Source: Bacteroidota bacterium
Lineage (GTDB): Bacteria > Bacteroidota > Bacteroidia > Cytophagales > Cyclobacteriaceae
Length of the DNA: 64,000 bases
Direction: 5' to 3'
Assembly (NCBI GenBank): GCA_016178785.1
Contig: JACOSO010000031.1
Location: 1-64,000 of the forward strand
In this document: positions 51,679 to 61,648 of the stretch, piece after piece
Layout of the letters: every line of letters starts with the position of its first letter
How positions within the stretch are numbered: the first letter of the stretch is position 1
Made by a program: the position numbers and the translations under genes
Notes under the pieces: model-generated
Told to the model about the DNA's origin: nothing
What the model saw: the letters and a program-made list of their open reading frames with translations, nothing else
Databases searched by the model: none

Positions 51679-52830
51679 TTAGTTATCGATTATTGATCGG
51701 ACAAAATTTGCATATCGTTCACCGTAACCATCCCATGTGGTGAATTGGCGTGCATAATTTCTGGCATTATCTTGCATCCCATTAAGCAGCACCCTGTCTT
51801 CAAACAGTAAAGTCAGCTTCTCTGCAATTTTTTCAGGAGATCGAATAGGAATAATGAAACCATTTTCTCCATCAGAAATTATGTCTTCTCCTCCTGTGTT
51901 TGTTGTTGCAATTGGCACTACGCCACAACTCATTACTTGCGCAAGAACCATGCTCAACCCTTCTTGAATGGAAGGATGAACCATTACGCTACATTGGGAA
52001 ATATAGGAAGCCAACTCATGGTGATCAATATGTCCGAAAAATTTCCAATTTGATCTGGCATATGATGGAATGATTTCTTTGATTTCTTTTGACACATTCC
52101 CAATAAACCAGAGTTCATACTGAATTTCAGGCCATCTCAAAAGATGCATTGCCTTGAACAAGTAGATCAATCCTTTTTGAATGGAAAGGTTTCCGACATA
52201 CAGGATAATAAACTTTGAGGCTTTGCTACCAACCGGAGAAAAAAAAGAACTGACACCGAAATTATTGACAAAAATTTTTGAATCAGGAAATCCTCGCTGT
52301 GTAAAACTCCTTTTGGCAAATTGCGATGGCACCGTGATATAGTCAACCAAATCATATTCAGCCAATTCACAATCCTCCACTCGTTTATCTTTTTTAAACG
52401 CTTTTCCATACACACGATATTCATCGCTCAACAATTCATATTGATGAGATATATGACTAGACCCGCGCTCAACAATCGCAATTTTATGATTCTTTTTAGC
52501 TTCAGTAAAGCTTTTCAGACTCATGCCACTCCAACCGATAAAGGCTTTGTATTCTTTTTTGCGGGAAAGATTTTGGCTCACCAACTTGTCAAATAAACTA
52601 TTAATCAAAAACGGGTCGTTCACTATTCTGAATAATGGAGCAATAAACGGATAGGTTTGAATGTGCCGTTGGTCAATAATTTCCGGGGCTTTTCTTTTAT
52701 TGAATTTCCTCAGGAAAGAATTTTTTTTTTCATGGTAAACGGTATAAAGGCAATTTAACATTCCTCGTTTCTCAAATTGCTCGGCTAGTGCAAAAGCATG
52801 AAACTTTGTACAACATGATATATTGATCAT
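51679..52830 (-). CDS. Family 4 glycosyltransferase
   Basis: The 383-residue GT-B enzyme has the hinge ILYVGNLSIQKGLIYLFKAM and the donor motif PSIQEGLSMVLAQVMSCGVVPIAT. It overlaps the methyltransferase at 52827 by 4 nt. It is one of several GT4 enzymes of the locus. Confidence 0.9.
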   Translation of the reverse strand: MINISCCTKFHAFALAEQFEKRGMLNCLYTVYHEKKNSFLRKFNKRKAPEIIDQRHIQTYPFIAPLFRIVNDPFLINSLFDKLVSQNLSRKKEYKAFIGWSGMSLKSFTEAKKNHKIAIVERGSSHISHQYELLSDEYRVYGKAFKKDKRVEDCELAEYDLVDYITVPSQFAKRSFTQRGFPDSKIFVNNFGVSSFFSPVGSKASKFIILYVGNLSIQKGLIYLFKAMHLLRWPEIQYELWFIGNVSKEIKEIIPSYARSNWKFFGHIDHHELASYISQCSVMVHPSIQEGLSMVLAQVMSCGVVPIATTNTGGEDIISDGENGFIIPIRSPEKIAEKLTLLFEDRVLLNGMQDNARNYARQFTTWDGYGERYANFVRSIIDN

Positions 52831-53708
52831 AGACTCTTTAGTCTTGTATTTGGCCTGGCAATCACCAATAATTGATCGCCATCCGTTTTATGGGTTACTT
52901 GAGATAACTGATCCCATCCCCTGATCAGGTTAAGATCATAGGGTGACGTAAGAATTAAATACGGATTTTCTTTAAAAAGCCACTGATAAAAATCCTCACT
53001 AAGATAACTTGGGTGAACTAGTCCCCAAGCTTTATTAAAACCTATTGGATCCCTTTTCCTAAACCCTTGTGAACCGTTGGGGCACTCTGCTACAAAATAA
53101 CCTTCTGTATCGAGTAATCTCCTGGAAATATTGATCATATCAGGAATTGAGGGTACATGCTCTATAACATGCGAACTGAAAAAGATATCATTTCCTGGTT
53201 TTAAATCTTCAGGGTTAGATTTAATATCAAGATTCAAATTCTTATTACCATAATTAGCCCGAGGCTTGGATATTTCAAAGCTCTGTATCAACATCCCTCT
53301 CTTCCTAAACTGATAGCTCATGTATCCCCAGCTGCTCCCATAGTCGACCATCTTAATATCCTTAACATCACTGACAATCGAGTTAAAAATTTTTACAAAA
53401 GTACCAACATTCTTTGGTGAGCTTGTGAAATCTGTTTCTATCATCTCCTTCAGCTCCTCAGGTTTGGGAAGATCAGTAGTAATTCCGTCATCTTGTCTGT
53501 ACTCATCTTGGTAAAATGAGTTATTAAATTTTTGACTGTCTAACGGGTGCCGAAATTGCAGGGAACAATAATCACACCTGAAAAGCCTGGTGACAAGATA
53601 CTTTTGGTCGATTTTTGTAGCGTTACGCGAATTGCAATTGGGGCAAACGACAGGAGAAAAAAAATGCAGACCCGACCGAAGAAAGTATTTGATTTTATCT
53701 TTTTTCAT
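52827..53708 (-). CDS. Class I SAM methyltransferase with N-terminal zinc-ribbon-like segment
   Basis: The 293-residue protein begins with two cysteine pairs (CPNCNSRN and FRCDYCSLQF) that could form a zinc ribbon. A methyltransferase domain follows, with MVDYGSSWGYMSYQFRKRG for SAM binding and FFSSHVIEHVPSIPDMI as the post-motif strand. The same architecture is common for sugar methyltransferases in polysaccharide loci. The cysteine arrangement is seen; the zinc role is inferred. Confidence 0.8.
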   Translation of the reverse strand: MKKDKIKYFLRSGLHFFSPVVCPNCNSRNATKIDQKYLVTRLFRCDYCSLQFRHPLDSQKFNNSFYQDEYRQDDGITTDLPKPEELKEMIETDFTSSPKNVGTFVKIFNSIVSDVKDIKMVDYGSSWGYMSYQFRKRGMLIQSFEISKPRANYGNKNLNLDIKSNPEDLKPGNDIFFSSHVIEHVPSIPDMINISRRLLDTEGYFVAECPNGSQGFRKRDPIGFNKAWGLVHPSYLSEDFYQWLFKENPYLILTSPYDLNLIRGWDQLSQVTHKTDGDQLLVIARPNTRLKSL

Positions 53709-53785
53709 TTTTTAAATCTCAAATTTTCACTCAAATGTACACTCAACAGGAACCGAACGAAATATGTATTCACTGCATTCATCAA

Positions 53786-54916
53786 TTACATTTTTAATTG
53801 AAACAAAAGATCCACGGCTCGTTTAGCAGCCAACCCGTCACCGAAGGGATTCTCAAAGTCTTTTCCAAATTCCGGTTTAAAATTATAATAATCATGAATA
53901 ATATCTTCTGCATTTGCTTGAACAAGTTTAGACAAACCAGCCTCGATAGCTTCAGTTCGCTCAGTAGCATTGCGAAATACCAGAACCGGCACCCGAAAAG
54001 ACGGAGCTTCTTCCTGAATGCCTCCACTATCGGAAATCACCATATGACAATTGCTCAGCACTTTAATCACATCCATGTACTCCAGTGGGTCGACTAATAA
54101 AACATTTTTAAACGAAGTTAAATCCTTATTGGATAGCACTGTGCTACGTACATTAGGATTAGGGTGCACCGGCCAAATAAAAAATGTATCCTGCTGATCC
54201 TTTGCTAATCGTGAAACAGCCTTAATAAGTTCCAACAAATTACCACCATGATTTTCTCTTCGATGACACGTTATTAAAACATGCCTTTCGTAATTGTAAA
54301 AAGTTGAATTAAGCTCCCGGTTCGAAAATGAAGGGTCACTAAAAACCGGTAAATTTTTTACAAATTTTAATGCATCAACGACTGTATTGCCTATTACGCT
54401 GATGCGGTTCTCAGGAACACCTTCGCTAAGTAAATTAGTCTTTGCTTTAGCTGTTGGAGCCAGGTGCAACTGAGTTACCAACGATGTTACTTTACGATTG
54501 AATTCTTCGGGAAAGGGATTCATCAGGTCAAAACTTCGTAGGCCCGCCTCAAGATGAGCAAATGGGAGGTTCCGGTAAAATGCCAATACTGAAGAAACCA
54601 TTACCGTAGTAGTGTCACCTTGCGCTAGAATGGCATCAATAGGCGATGACGCCCGAATCTCATTAAACAATTCATCTAACTGCTGAAAAGCTCTTGAAGT
54701 CATTATACCTAACGAACTGCCCTGAGCCATTACAGAAAGATTGTAATCAGGTTTTAAATCAAATAATTCCCAGTAAGGTTCAGACAAATCTTTATGCTGA
54801 CCTGTATTGATCAGCACATAATCATGGAATCCACGTTGTCTGAATTCCAGTATTACGGGAGCAACCTTAATAATTTCAGGGCGAGTTCCAACAACAACGC
54901 AAATTTTACCCATCAA
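53786..54916 (-). CDS. UDP-N-acetylglucosamine 2-epimerase-like enzyme (WecB family)
   Basis: The 376-residue enzyme begins ICVVVGTRPEIIKVAPV. It has the GDTTTVMVSSVLAFY segment, HLEAGLRSFDLMNPFPEEFNR, and ISDSGGIQEEAPSFRVPVLV of the UDP-GlcNAc 2-epimerase family. It makes UDP-ManNAc, or, as a WbpI-type relative, epimerises a diacetamido-uronic acid. The amidino-sugar set nearby makes either plausible. It overlaps the upstream glycosyltransferase by 4 nt. Confidence 0.88.
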   Translation of the reverse strand: MMGKICVVVGTRPEIIKVAPVILEFRQRGFHDYVLINTGQHKDLSEPYWELFDLKPDYNLSVMAQGSSLGIMTSRAFQQLDELFNEIRASSPIDAILAQGDTTTVMVSSVLAFYRNLPFAHLEAGLRSFDLMNPFPEEFNRKVTSLVTQLHLAPTAKAKTNLLSEGVPENRISVIGNTVVDALKFVKNLPVFSDPSFSNRELNSTFYNYERHVLITCHRRENHGGNLLELIKAVSRLAKDQQDTFFIWPVHPNPNVRSTVLSNKDLTSFKNVLLVDPLEYMDVIKVLSNCHMVISDSGGIQEEAPSFRVPVLVFRNATERTEAIEAGLSKLVQANAEDIIHDYYNFKPEFGKDFENPFGDGLAAKRAVDLLFQLKM

Positions 54917-56073
54917 AATAACGTTTTAAGCCTTGATTGCAATTTCTCAATAAATAAGTCAACACTTAATTTTTCGCTGAAATGCTGAATTAGTTCCTTC
55001 CTTCTCTCATACTGTTTCTCATTTATCCAATTTTGAATCTCGCTGGCGGCCCTTTGGCCATTTGCAAAATCTACCAGCTTACCTTTTAATGGTAAATCAA
55101 ACACAGGAACCAACCCTTTCAGCTCAGGGGCAATAACGGGGATTCCGAATGACCAATATTCATATAATTTATTCGGTGCACAGTAGTCCGTATTAAAATC
55201 AACCGGTTTGTACAATACTAAGCCAACATCCAATGCTTCATAGACTTCTCTTAGCGACTCATGATCTAACCATCCCACGATGGTAGCATTGGGAATGTTG
55301 GCCCTTATGTAATTTTCAATATCCTTGTTTTTAATCCCTGCAAAAATAAACTCTAAATGAGTATGCTTCAAAAATTTCACAACCTCGACTAGCTCCGCCA
55401 GGTAAAATGCTTCCAACGATAAATTTCCAATGTGCCCTATGCGAAGTCTGTCCGTGCTATGTCCATCAGATAACCGTCCGGCTTTGGGATGGCATGTGTT
55501 GGGAAATACGAAGCTTTCTTTAACATGACCGTTAATCAGCTCAAGAAACAGGTTGAGTCTGTTTCTTTCGGGGAAGAGCGCTAACTCATGGCCGGGAAAA
55601 GCAGAAAGAACGCGTAAAGAAATTCGTTTTACAAAATTGGCATTCTCTCTTTCGATAGCTTCGAATTGGTGATACACAATTCGACAATTGGTCTTTGTAA
55701 ATCGCTTCAAAATGACACTTAGTGTAAGGATTTCAAGATCGTTGGTATATAAAATAGTGTTGTTTTTTATGTATTTGAATAAACACAAAACTGCCCGTAC
55801 GTACTTAGTTATTTTTTCTCTAACGCCCTGGTTATTAAAACTCGGAGCATCTTTAAAATGAAGTATATCAACATATTTACATTTGAATTGGAACCTGGCT
55901 GACATGCCATCTAAGAAACATTCGCATATCGTAATGTTGGAAAAAAGTGACCGGTCAAGCCCATTTACTATCAATCTAAAAACAGGAATTGCACTAATGG
56001 AATTTAGAGAAATGAAAACCAGATCCGGGTGGCTTATGCGTTCACTTTTCATATTCCGGCTCAGAACCCTCAC
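54913..56073 (-). CDS. GT-B glycosyltransferase
   Basis: The 386-residue protein has hinge and donor elements LRIGHIGNLSLEAFYLAELVE and GLVLYKPVDFNTDYCAPNKLYEYWSFGIPVIAPE of GT-B transferases, with a less typical N-terminal half. It overlaps the WecB-like gene by 4 nt and its upstream neighbour by 32 nt. Substrate unknown. Confidence 0.8.
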   Translation of the reverse strand: MRVLSRNMKSERISHPDLVFISLNSISAIPVFRLIVNGLDRSLFSNITICECFLDGMSARFQFKCKYVDILHFKDAPSFNNQGVREKITKYVRAVLCLFKYIKNNTILYTNDLEILTLSVILKRFTKTNCRIVYHQFEAIERENANFVKRISLRVLSAFPGHELALFPERNRLNLFLELINGHVKESFVFPNTCHPKAGRLSDGHSTDRLRIGHIGNLSLEAFYLAELVEVVKFLKHTHLEFIFAGIKNKDIENYIRANIPNATIVGWLDHESLREVYEALDVGLVLYKPVDFNTDYCAPNKLYEYWSFGIPVIAPELKGLVPVFDLPLKGKLVDFANGQRAASEIQNWINEKQYERRKELIQHFSEKLSVDLFIEKLQSRLKTLF

Positions 56074-57178
56074 TGAATGATACTAGCTTACTTATTCTTT
56101 TAAGCTGCATTTCATATGTATTTTCCAGTGCATACCTGACACGGGCCGCACGCAATTCTTTTGAATTGTAGTCATCTAGGTTTTGAAGAGCGTCAGAAAA
56201 AATAGTGATCAATGATTCATTTTTATCAGGTGGAGACATCTGCATTAAATGAGAGTCTTTATATAATGAAAGATGGGATGAAACAATTGTTTTACCCGTA
56301 CTGAGATATTCAAGAACCTTGTGTGAGTTTTCGCCATGATAATTGATAAAGTCTGGCTTGTAACAAAGGAGAAAGATATCCATATCATCATAAGCATCCG
56401 CCAGTTCTTCAACCGATAGTTGACCTCTCAACTTAACATTTGAGGCATTGAGAAGGAAGTCATTCCATTCTTGTTGCCACACCAAGGAAAAATCAGGCTT
56501 GTTTGATCCAAAGAAATGGAATTCAACGGAAGGATTACGTTGAATAATAAGTTGAATTATGGCTACATCGATATATGGAATAAATAAGTTACCGGAATAT
56601 CCCGCCCTGATCTGGCTATTGCGCTCCCAAACTAAATTACTACGGGCACGAATTGAAAATTCTTCCGACAATCCATGATTAATGAAATGACATTTTCCCG
56701 CGGGATATTTGGCCTGAATATTCTTGGAAACAGTTAGAATTAAATCTGAACCGCGATCAACTGCTTTCAACGATTTGAAGTCGTCTACAGGAAAAAAGAT
56801 TTTGAACCCTGCATGAATGAAATCAAGCGAGTCAAACTGCTGATAACAACCAAAGTCAAAGCAAACGTCTGATTTACTCACCAGCCTTTCCATCACCTTC
56901 TTCAGATAATATTTAACTATTATTTTATACAGCCCGGGCAGCTTGAATCGCAGCCAGCCAGGAGTTGGAATGGTATAAGTAACAATTCTTAGTTGCCTGT
57001 TATCTACTTCCTCACTACAAGACCAAGCAAAGTTTTTTCCGTGAGAAGGAGGTTCGACATAAAAAACCTTATTCTTCTTTGACAGCTCCCGCGCGTAGTG
57101 GTGCTTTGATATAAAAAGATAATTCCAGGGCTGAGGAGATAAGATTATAATAACTTTATTCTGAAAAAAGTGGTCCAT
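56042..57178 (-). CDS. GT-B glycosyltransferase (family 1/4-like)
   Basis: The 378-residue protein begins with WNYLFISKHHYARELSKKNKVFYVEPPSHG, typical of the TuaH/teichuronic-type GT-B enzymes. The donor-site region is KVLEYLSTGKTIVSSHLSLY. It lies 3 nt downstream of the amidotransferase gene at 57182 and is probably cotranscribed with it. Confidence 0.82.
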   Translation of the reverse strand: MDHFFQNKVIIILSPQPWNYLFISKHHYARELSKKNKVFYVEPPSHGKNFAWSCSEEVDNRQLRIVTYTIPTPGWLRFKLPGLYKIIVKYYLKKVMERLVSKSDVCFDFGCYQQFDSLDFIHAGFKIFFPVDDFKSLKAVDRGSDLILTVSKNIQAKYPAGKCHFINHGLSEEFSIRARSNLVWERNSQIRAGYSGNLFIPYIDVAIIQLIIQRNPSVEFHFFGSNKPDFSLVWQQEWNDFLLNASNVKLRGQLSVEELADAYDDMDIFLLCYKPDFINYHGENSHKVLEYLSTGKTIVSSHLSLYKDSHLMQMSPPDKNESLITIFSDALQNLDDYNSKELRAARVRYALENTYEMQLKRISKLVSFSEGSEPEYEK

Positions 57179-57181
57179 ATC

Positions 57182-58327
57182 TTATTTAAACATCCTCCAT
57201 ATCTTTTTAAATGGTCTGATTAATGGATAACTATCCCAAATATTGTTTTTCTGGTGTGGGTAATCATTATGCTCCTTTCGCGGCAGTGATAGTATTTTTT
57301 TGAATTCATCATCTTTCATTCCGAATTTTTTTAGTACGAAATCATAATCAATCTTGAGCTGTTCAGGATCATATATGGGGGTGGCAAGTTCTTTTAGTGC
57401 GTCATCCTTCGACATTTGCCCGGCAAAAATGAGATTGGAGAGGTGGGCCTTACGTTTATCTATCAAGAATTTTTTTGGGAGAATGTATCCCTGGTAAAAC
57501 CGTGTAAATACTGATTCATAATGCTTCCCCCCGTAATCCCGCCAACCCAATTCCCGCGTGATTGTCTTTTTTACTTCCGCCTTATTATAAGGAAGATAGT
57601 TCAGCAAAGACAGTGTCTGAATTTTTTTGACCTTAGTGTAATAATGGACTTGCCGGCCCGATAAAAATGGAAAAGTCTTCAAGGGAACAGATCCAAATTG
57701 CTTATGAATGGATTTGATATTCAATGAATCATATTTACTCCAAATCCAGTATTTAGGAAGAACAAATTCCGTAACAATATTAGAGCCGCTTAGTATATAT
57801 TGAATGTCATTTTCAGCGGCTAGTTTATAGAGGGTTCCAATGATTGCATGATCAGTGATGGCTTCAATATCAACTACAGATGCTTTCAAAAAAGAAAGCT
57901 GGATGTCTTTAAATTCTTCCCAATCTACCACCAGTGTATACAAATCAAAACCAAGCCTGGAAATTATATTTTCAATATTCATGACTGCAAGCTCTGAGTT
58001 CCACCCATTATCAAAATGAACGATCAGCGGACGTAAACCAAGTTGCTTTGCTTGCAAGGCAAGATAAGTACTGTCAACGCCACCACTAACTCCTGTAATG
58101 CAATCGTATTTCTTCCCTTTGCCATACGCTTTGATATCCGCAATGATGGAATCTAACACACGCTTGCCCTCCTCTCCGGTTCGCACCGTTTTTTTTTCTT
58201 CCTTGAGGTAGTCGTAGTAATAATTGGAAATCCCCTTTTCGTCAAAAGTAATATTAGGGTCGGCAATATTGTCCAACACAGAAATGGAGCATTGCAAATA
58301 GCCGGGATCACTGACAGACTTTATCAT
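57182..58327 (-). CDS. N-acetyl sugar amidotransferase (WbpG/PseA-like), with reduced zinc motif
   Basis: The 381-residue PP-loop ATPase has SGGVDS at 81-86 and the C-terminal region of the family. In P. aeruginosa, WbpG with HisH/HisF paralogs converts an acetamido group into acetamidino, and PseA does so for pseudaminic acid. The usual N-terminal CxRC ... CNYC zinc cysteines are here LQCSIS (13) and ISNYY (33-37), so three of four are missing. The gene heads the stretch that includes hisF- and hisH-like genes at 58.6-60.1 kb. Confidence 0.85.
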   Translation of the reverse strand: MIKSVSDPGYLQCSISVLDNIADPNITFDEKGISNYYYDYLKEEKKTVRTGEEGKRVLDSIIADIKAYGKGKKYDCITGVSGGVDSTYLALQAKQLGLRPLIVHFDNGWNSELAVMNIENIISRLGFDLYTLVVDWEEFKDIQLSFLKASVVDIEAITDHAIIGTLYKLAAENDIQYILSGSNIVTEFVLPKYWIWSKYDSLNIKSIHKQFGSVPLKTFPFLSGRQVHYYTKVKKIQTLSLLNYLPYNKAEVKKTITRELGWRDYGGKHYESVFTRFYQGYILPKKFLIDKRKAHLSNLIFAGQMSKDDALKELATPIYDPEQLKIDYDFVLKKFGMKDDEFKKILSLPRKEHNDYPHQKNNIWDSYPLIRPFKKIWRMFK

Positions 58328-58583
58328 AAAATTTTAAATCGGGATTTAGCATAAGCAACTTCATGGGTCATAAATTTCTTTGTTCTCAACGATCTAGTTA
58401 CTGATTAATTTGATTAGCATGATTCTCGAAATACTTTTTACAATCAATGGTTTGGTACCGAATTGGTGAAATGTTAAAAGTCAGAAAAAAAAAGGTTTTT
58501 ATCATGGTAATCAAGTTAATCATCTTTTTGGAGGGGAGATAATTTCGTTATCAAAGCGAAAAGTTTCTAATAAAGAATCCAGG

Positions 58584-59351
58584 TTAAAAGTGCGAAAATA
58601 ATAAAGTGTACAATTCTTTTTGAGATGGATAGTTGAGAAGAATACCCCTGGTGTTGCCATGATAAACAAACAAGCTCCCGGCAGCTACTGCCGATGCTCC
58701 TGCATGAACAGCCGGAGCGAAATCAGTTATTGCCGAGGCGCCACCGCACACCACAATCGGTATCGATACTGAATGCGAAACCTTGTTGATCATTTCAATG
58801 TCATAGGAAGAATACGTACCGTCACGATCTATAGAATGAAGAATTAACTCGCCAGCGCCTAAATCCTCCATCTCTCTTGCAAAATCGATTGGACTCACCC
58901 CCGTGTTCTTTTGTCCCGCGGTTACATATACTTTAGCCTTGCCAAACAAATTTTTCCGGTAATCGACTGACACAACGATACTTTGTGATCCAAGAAGGGA
59001 TGCTCCTTCAGTAAGGATGCGCTTATTCGTTAAAAGAGCCGAGTTTAGAATTACCTTTTCATACCCGGAAAATATTATCCTCTTAATTTCATCCACAGAA
59101 GTTATTCCACCGCCATATCCCATCGGCATAAACGCTTCTCCTGCAAGTTCTTTCAGCTTTTCAAACTGAGGTGGCTTTTGGTTGCGGCTGGCTCCAATAT
59201 CAAGCACAATCAGCTCATCCACCTCCTTATCATTGAATATTTTTACGGCATTGACCGGATCTCCAATATATCTGGCGTTTGAGAAACGTATTGTTTTATA
59301 CAAGCCACCATTTTGAAGTAATAAGATTGGGATAACCCTGAATCTTCTCAT
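58584..59351 (-). CDS. HisF paralog of the amidino-sugar set
   Basis: The 255-residue TIM barrel aligns well with HisF: VIPILLLQNG at the N-terminus, IVVSVDYRK, ILHSIDRDGT, VVCGGASAITDF and SAVAAGSLFVYHG. The general-acid/base aspartate of histidine-type HisF (position 11 in PCLDV) is leucine here. That matches HisF2-type proteins of LPS loci, which only need to channel ammonia, and argues against a histidine role. No other his genes are nearby. Confidence 0.88.
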   Translation of the reverse strand: MRRFRVIPILLLQNGGLYKTIRFSNARYIGDPVNAVKIFNDKEVDELIVLDIGASRNQKPPQFEKLKELAGEAFMPMGYGGGITSVDEIKRIIFSGYEKVILNSALLTNKRILTEGASLLGSQSIVVSVDYRKNLFGKAKVYVTAGQKNTGVSPIDFAREMEDLGAGELILHSIDRDGTYSSYDIEMINKVSHSVSIPIVVCGGASAITDFAPAVHAGASAVAAGSLFVYHGNTRGILLNYPSQKELYTLLFSHF

Positions 59352-59445
59352 AACGGGCGAGAAGTTAATTCAGTGTCAGAACAAAACAAGATGCACCTAA
59401 AAATGAGTTGACTTTCAACAACTAATTTTTTCATAAATCTGAATC

Positions 59446-60063
59446 CTAGTACCTGTTTACAAAATTATCCATGATCTGAAGACCAAACCGGTGGCTCTTC
59501 TCCGGATGAAATTGAACTCCAACAATGCTGTCATGCTCCACTCCTGCCACAAACTCATAGCCGTACCTGGTAAGCGCTATAGTATCATTGACATCATTTG
59601 CCTTTAAGTGAAAACTATGAACAAAATAGAACCGCGGGGTTTCTTCATAACCTTGCAGCAGTTTGCAAGAATTAACAATCTTCACATCAGACCAACCCAT
59701 GTGAGGAACTTTCAGTGACTTTTCAAGTTTGGTCTTGTCAAATGCAACAGTATATCCATCTACCCATCCCAGCCCGGGTTCATTGCCTTCCTCGCTCCCT
59801 TTCATAAAAAGCTGAACCCCTAAACAAATTCCAAGTATTGGTGTTTTTTGCTCCAGCACTTTTTTATTTAAAGCTTCCAAAAGGCCCGACTGTCTTAGAT
59901 TTCTCATTCCATAATCAAAATGGCCCACACCGGGTAGAATTAATTTGGTAGCGATAAGGATATCTTCTTCCTTATCAGATATTATTGCTTCTCCCCCTGC
60001 CTTGCGAATCATGTTGGCAATAGATTGCAAATTTCCGGTCTTATAGTCGATGATGGTTATCAA
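59446..60063 (-). CDS. HisH paralog, glutamine amidotransferase of the amidino-sugar set
   Basis: The 205-residue class I glutamine amidotransferase has the nucleophile C80 in GICLGVQLF and the triad residues H186 and E188 in VQFHPEKSH. It begins IDYKTGNLQSIANMIRKAGG, as HisH does. With the HisF paralog it should supply ammonia to the WbpG/PseA-like amidotransferases. It lies 94 nt upstream of the hisF-like gene. Confidence 0.88.
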   Translation of the reverse strand: MITIIDYKTGNLQSIANMIRKAGGEAIISDKEEDILIATKLILPGVGHFDYGMRNLRQSGLLEALNKKVLEQKTPILGICLGVQLFMKGSEEGNEPGLGWVDGYTVAFDKTKLEKSLKVPHMGWSDVKIVNSCKLLQGYEETPRFYFVHSFHLKANDVNDTIALTRYGYEFVAGVEHDSIVGVQFHPEKSHRFGLQIMDNFVNRY

Positions 60064-60120
60064 AATGACAAGGTTCTGGTTGATTGTATTATTAACATAA
60101 ATCTTCGAAAATCTGAAAGG

Positions 60121-61539
60121 TCAAATTCGTGTCGTGCTCAACAAATCTTTGAACTTGTAAAAACCGACTACACCTAAAAAAGTTACCACCGCAGAAATCA
60201 TCAATTTAATTTGCACGGGTGTATCTCTGAGAAAATAAACCAAAACGGAAAGACCGATTATCGCTCCTATCCAGATGACAGGAAAATAATCAAGGTTGTC
60301 CATTTCCCGGTACGCTTTGAGAAAAAAACCGGAGAACCCAATGTACATCAGCCCTATAAAACTAGTGATGGCCGCCACCTGAAATCCATAAATGGGGATC
60401 AAAATAAAATTAAGGATAATATTGACTACGCCCGCGGTAAAAGAAATTCTCCACATAACCTGAGTTTGTTCATGATATGCCAGTTTATTCACCACCGCCC
60501 AGTACATTGGACGATAATTATATCCCATAACTACAATAATAGCAAGGTAATAGCCACTTTGCAGTTCCGGGTTTTTGATCAATAACCAAAACAATTCCTT
60601 GATCCAAAGACACAGCAGGAAACTACCAAAAAGAAAACATGTCTGTAAAGTAAAAGTAAGTGAACGCACGTCCCTTTCCTGCTTACTGGAATAGAGCTTG
60701 GTATACATTGGACCTACCGCCATGCCAATAGCCGACCCACCAAAATCAACATAATTACCAAAAGTGTAGGCGATGTTATAAATACCAATTTCACTGATTT
60801 TGATACCCAGTACATTCATTACCAAACGATCAGAAGTACTTAGTAAATACGCAGAATAATTGTGAGGTACCATCGGCAGAGCAATCTTCAATTGTCGACT
60901 AACAAACTTAAGTCTAATCTTGAATATTGGGATCAGTTTGTATTTGAAATACAAGGGAAAAAAATAGAAAAGAAACGAAATAAAAGTACCGATGAAAGTA
61001 GATACAAACCACCCCATATATCCCATTTTAAAATAAGAGATCGATATTAAGTTGAGTGCAATGGACAAACTACCAACAATGGCTGACGTCAAGGCCATAT
61101 AAAACGGGCGTTGAGCTAGTTGATAATACCGGCTGCCAAACATGATCGTAGCATCAAAAAAGACAGACGAGCTTGAAATAAGAATAATAATTAGCCACTT
61201 GTCACTTTGGGCTTCATGCGGAATAATGAAGTATAGCAATAATGATTGCAAGAGTGCATAAGGAATGGACCATAATGAAACATAAGCGTGAAGCTGACGC
61301 CAGCCGGTTTGCCAGCGGGTCGGGTGCCTGTAGAATAGGTTGGACATGTTTACCGAAACGCCTAGATCTTTAAGACCTCCAAGTAATCCTGTGTAAGCTA
61401 TCACCACCCCATATACTCCATAATCAACGGAAGTGAGGTCTTTAGTAATAATTGGCAAAACAAAAAAGCTAGCGATCTTGGGAAGCTGAGGGCCCAGCGC
61501 ATAAATCAACGTGTTTGTAAAAATTTTTTTAAACACCAC
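60121..61539 (-). CDS. Wzx-like oligosaccharide flippase
   Basis: The 472-residue protein has about 12 hydrophobic segments and the start FKKIFTNTLIYALGPQLPKIASFFVLP of MATE-like polysaccharide transporters (RfbX/Wzx family). It translocates the lipid-linked repeat unit across the inner membrane. A Wzy-like polymerase is encoded at 45.2 kb. Chain-length control (Wzz) and outer-membrane export genes are not in the window. Confidence 0.88.
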   Translation of the reverse strand: MVFKKIFTNTLIYALGPQLPKIASFFVLPIITKDLTSVDYGVYGVVIAYTGLLGGLKDLGVSVNMSNLFYRHPTRWQTGWRQLHAYVSLWSIPYALLQSLLLYFIIPHEAQSDKWLIIILISSSSVFFDATIMFGSRYYQLAQRPFYMALTSAIVGSLSIALNLISISYFKMGYMGWFVSTFIGTFISFLFYFFPLYFKYKLIPIFKIRLKFVSRQLKIALPMVPHNYSAYLLSTSDRLVMNVLGIKISEIGIYNIAYTFGNYVDFGGSAIGMAVGPMYTKLYSSKQERDVRSLTFTLQTCFLFGSFLLCLWIKELFWLLIKNPELQSGYYLAIIVVMGYNYRPMYWAVVNKLAYHEQTQVMWRISFTAGVVNIILNFILIPIYGFQVAAITSFIGLMYIGFSGFFLKAYREMDNLDYFPVIWIGAIIGLSVLVYFLRDTPVQIKLMISAVVTFLGVVGFYKFKDLLSTTRI

Positions 61540-61648
61540 GCTGGGATTTATGCGTGATCAATCGGGCAGGAACTCCCCCAACGATTGGGAGTGCCTCAAC
61601 ATCCTTTACGATCAACGTTTTTATTCTTGTTTTTAACCTTGTCAGCAT

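Noticed and set aside
58328-58583. Possible gene or regulatory element between the amidotransferase and hisF-like genes
   Set aside because: No frame or strong hairpin was seen; the region is A/T-rich.
58584-60063. Histidine biosynthesis role of the HisF and HisH paralogs
   Set aside because: The HisF catalytic aspartate is replaced by leucine, no other his genes are near, and a WbpG-like partner is adjacent.
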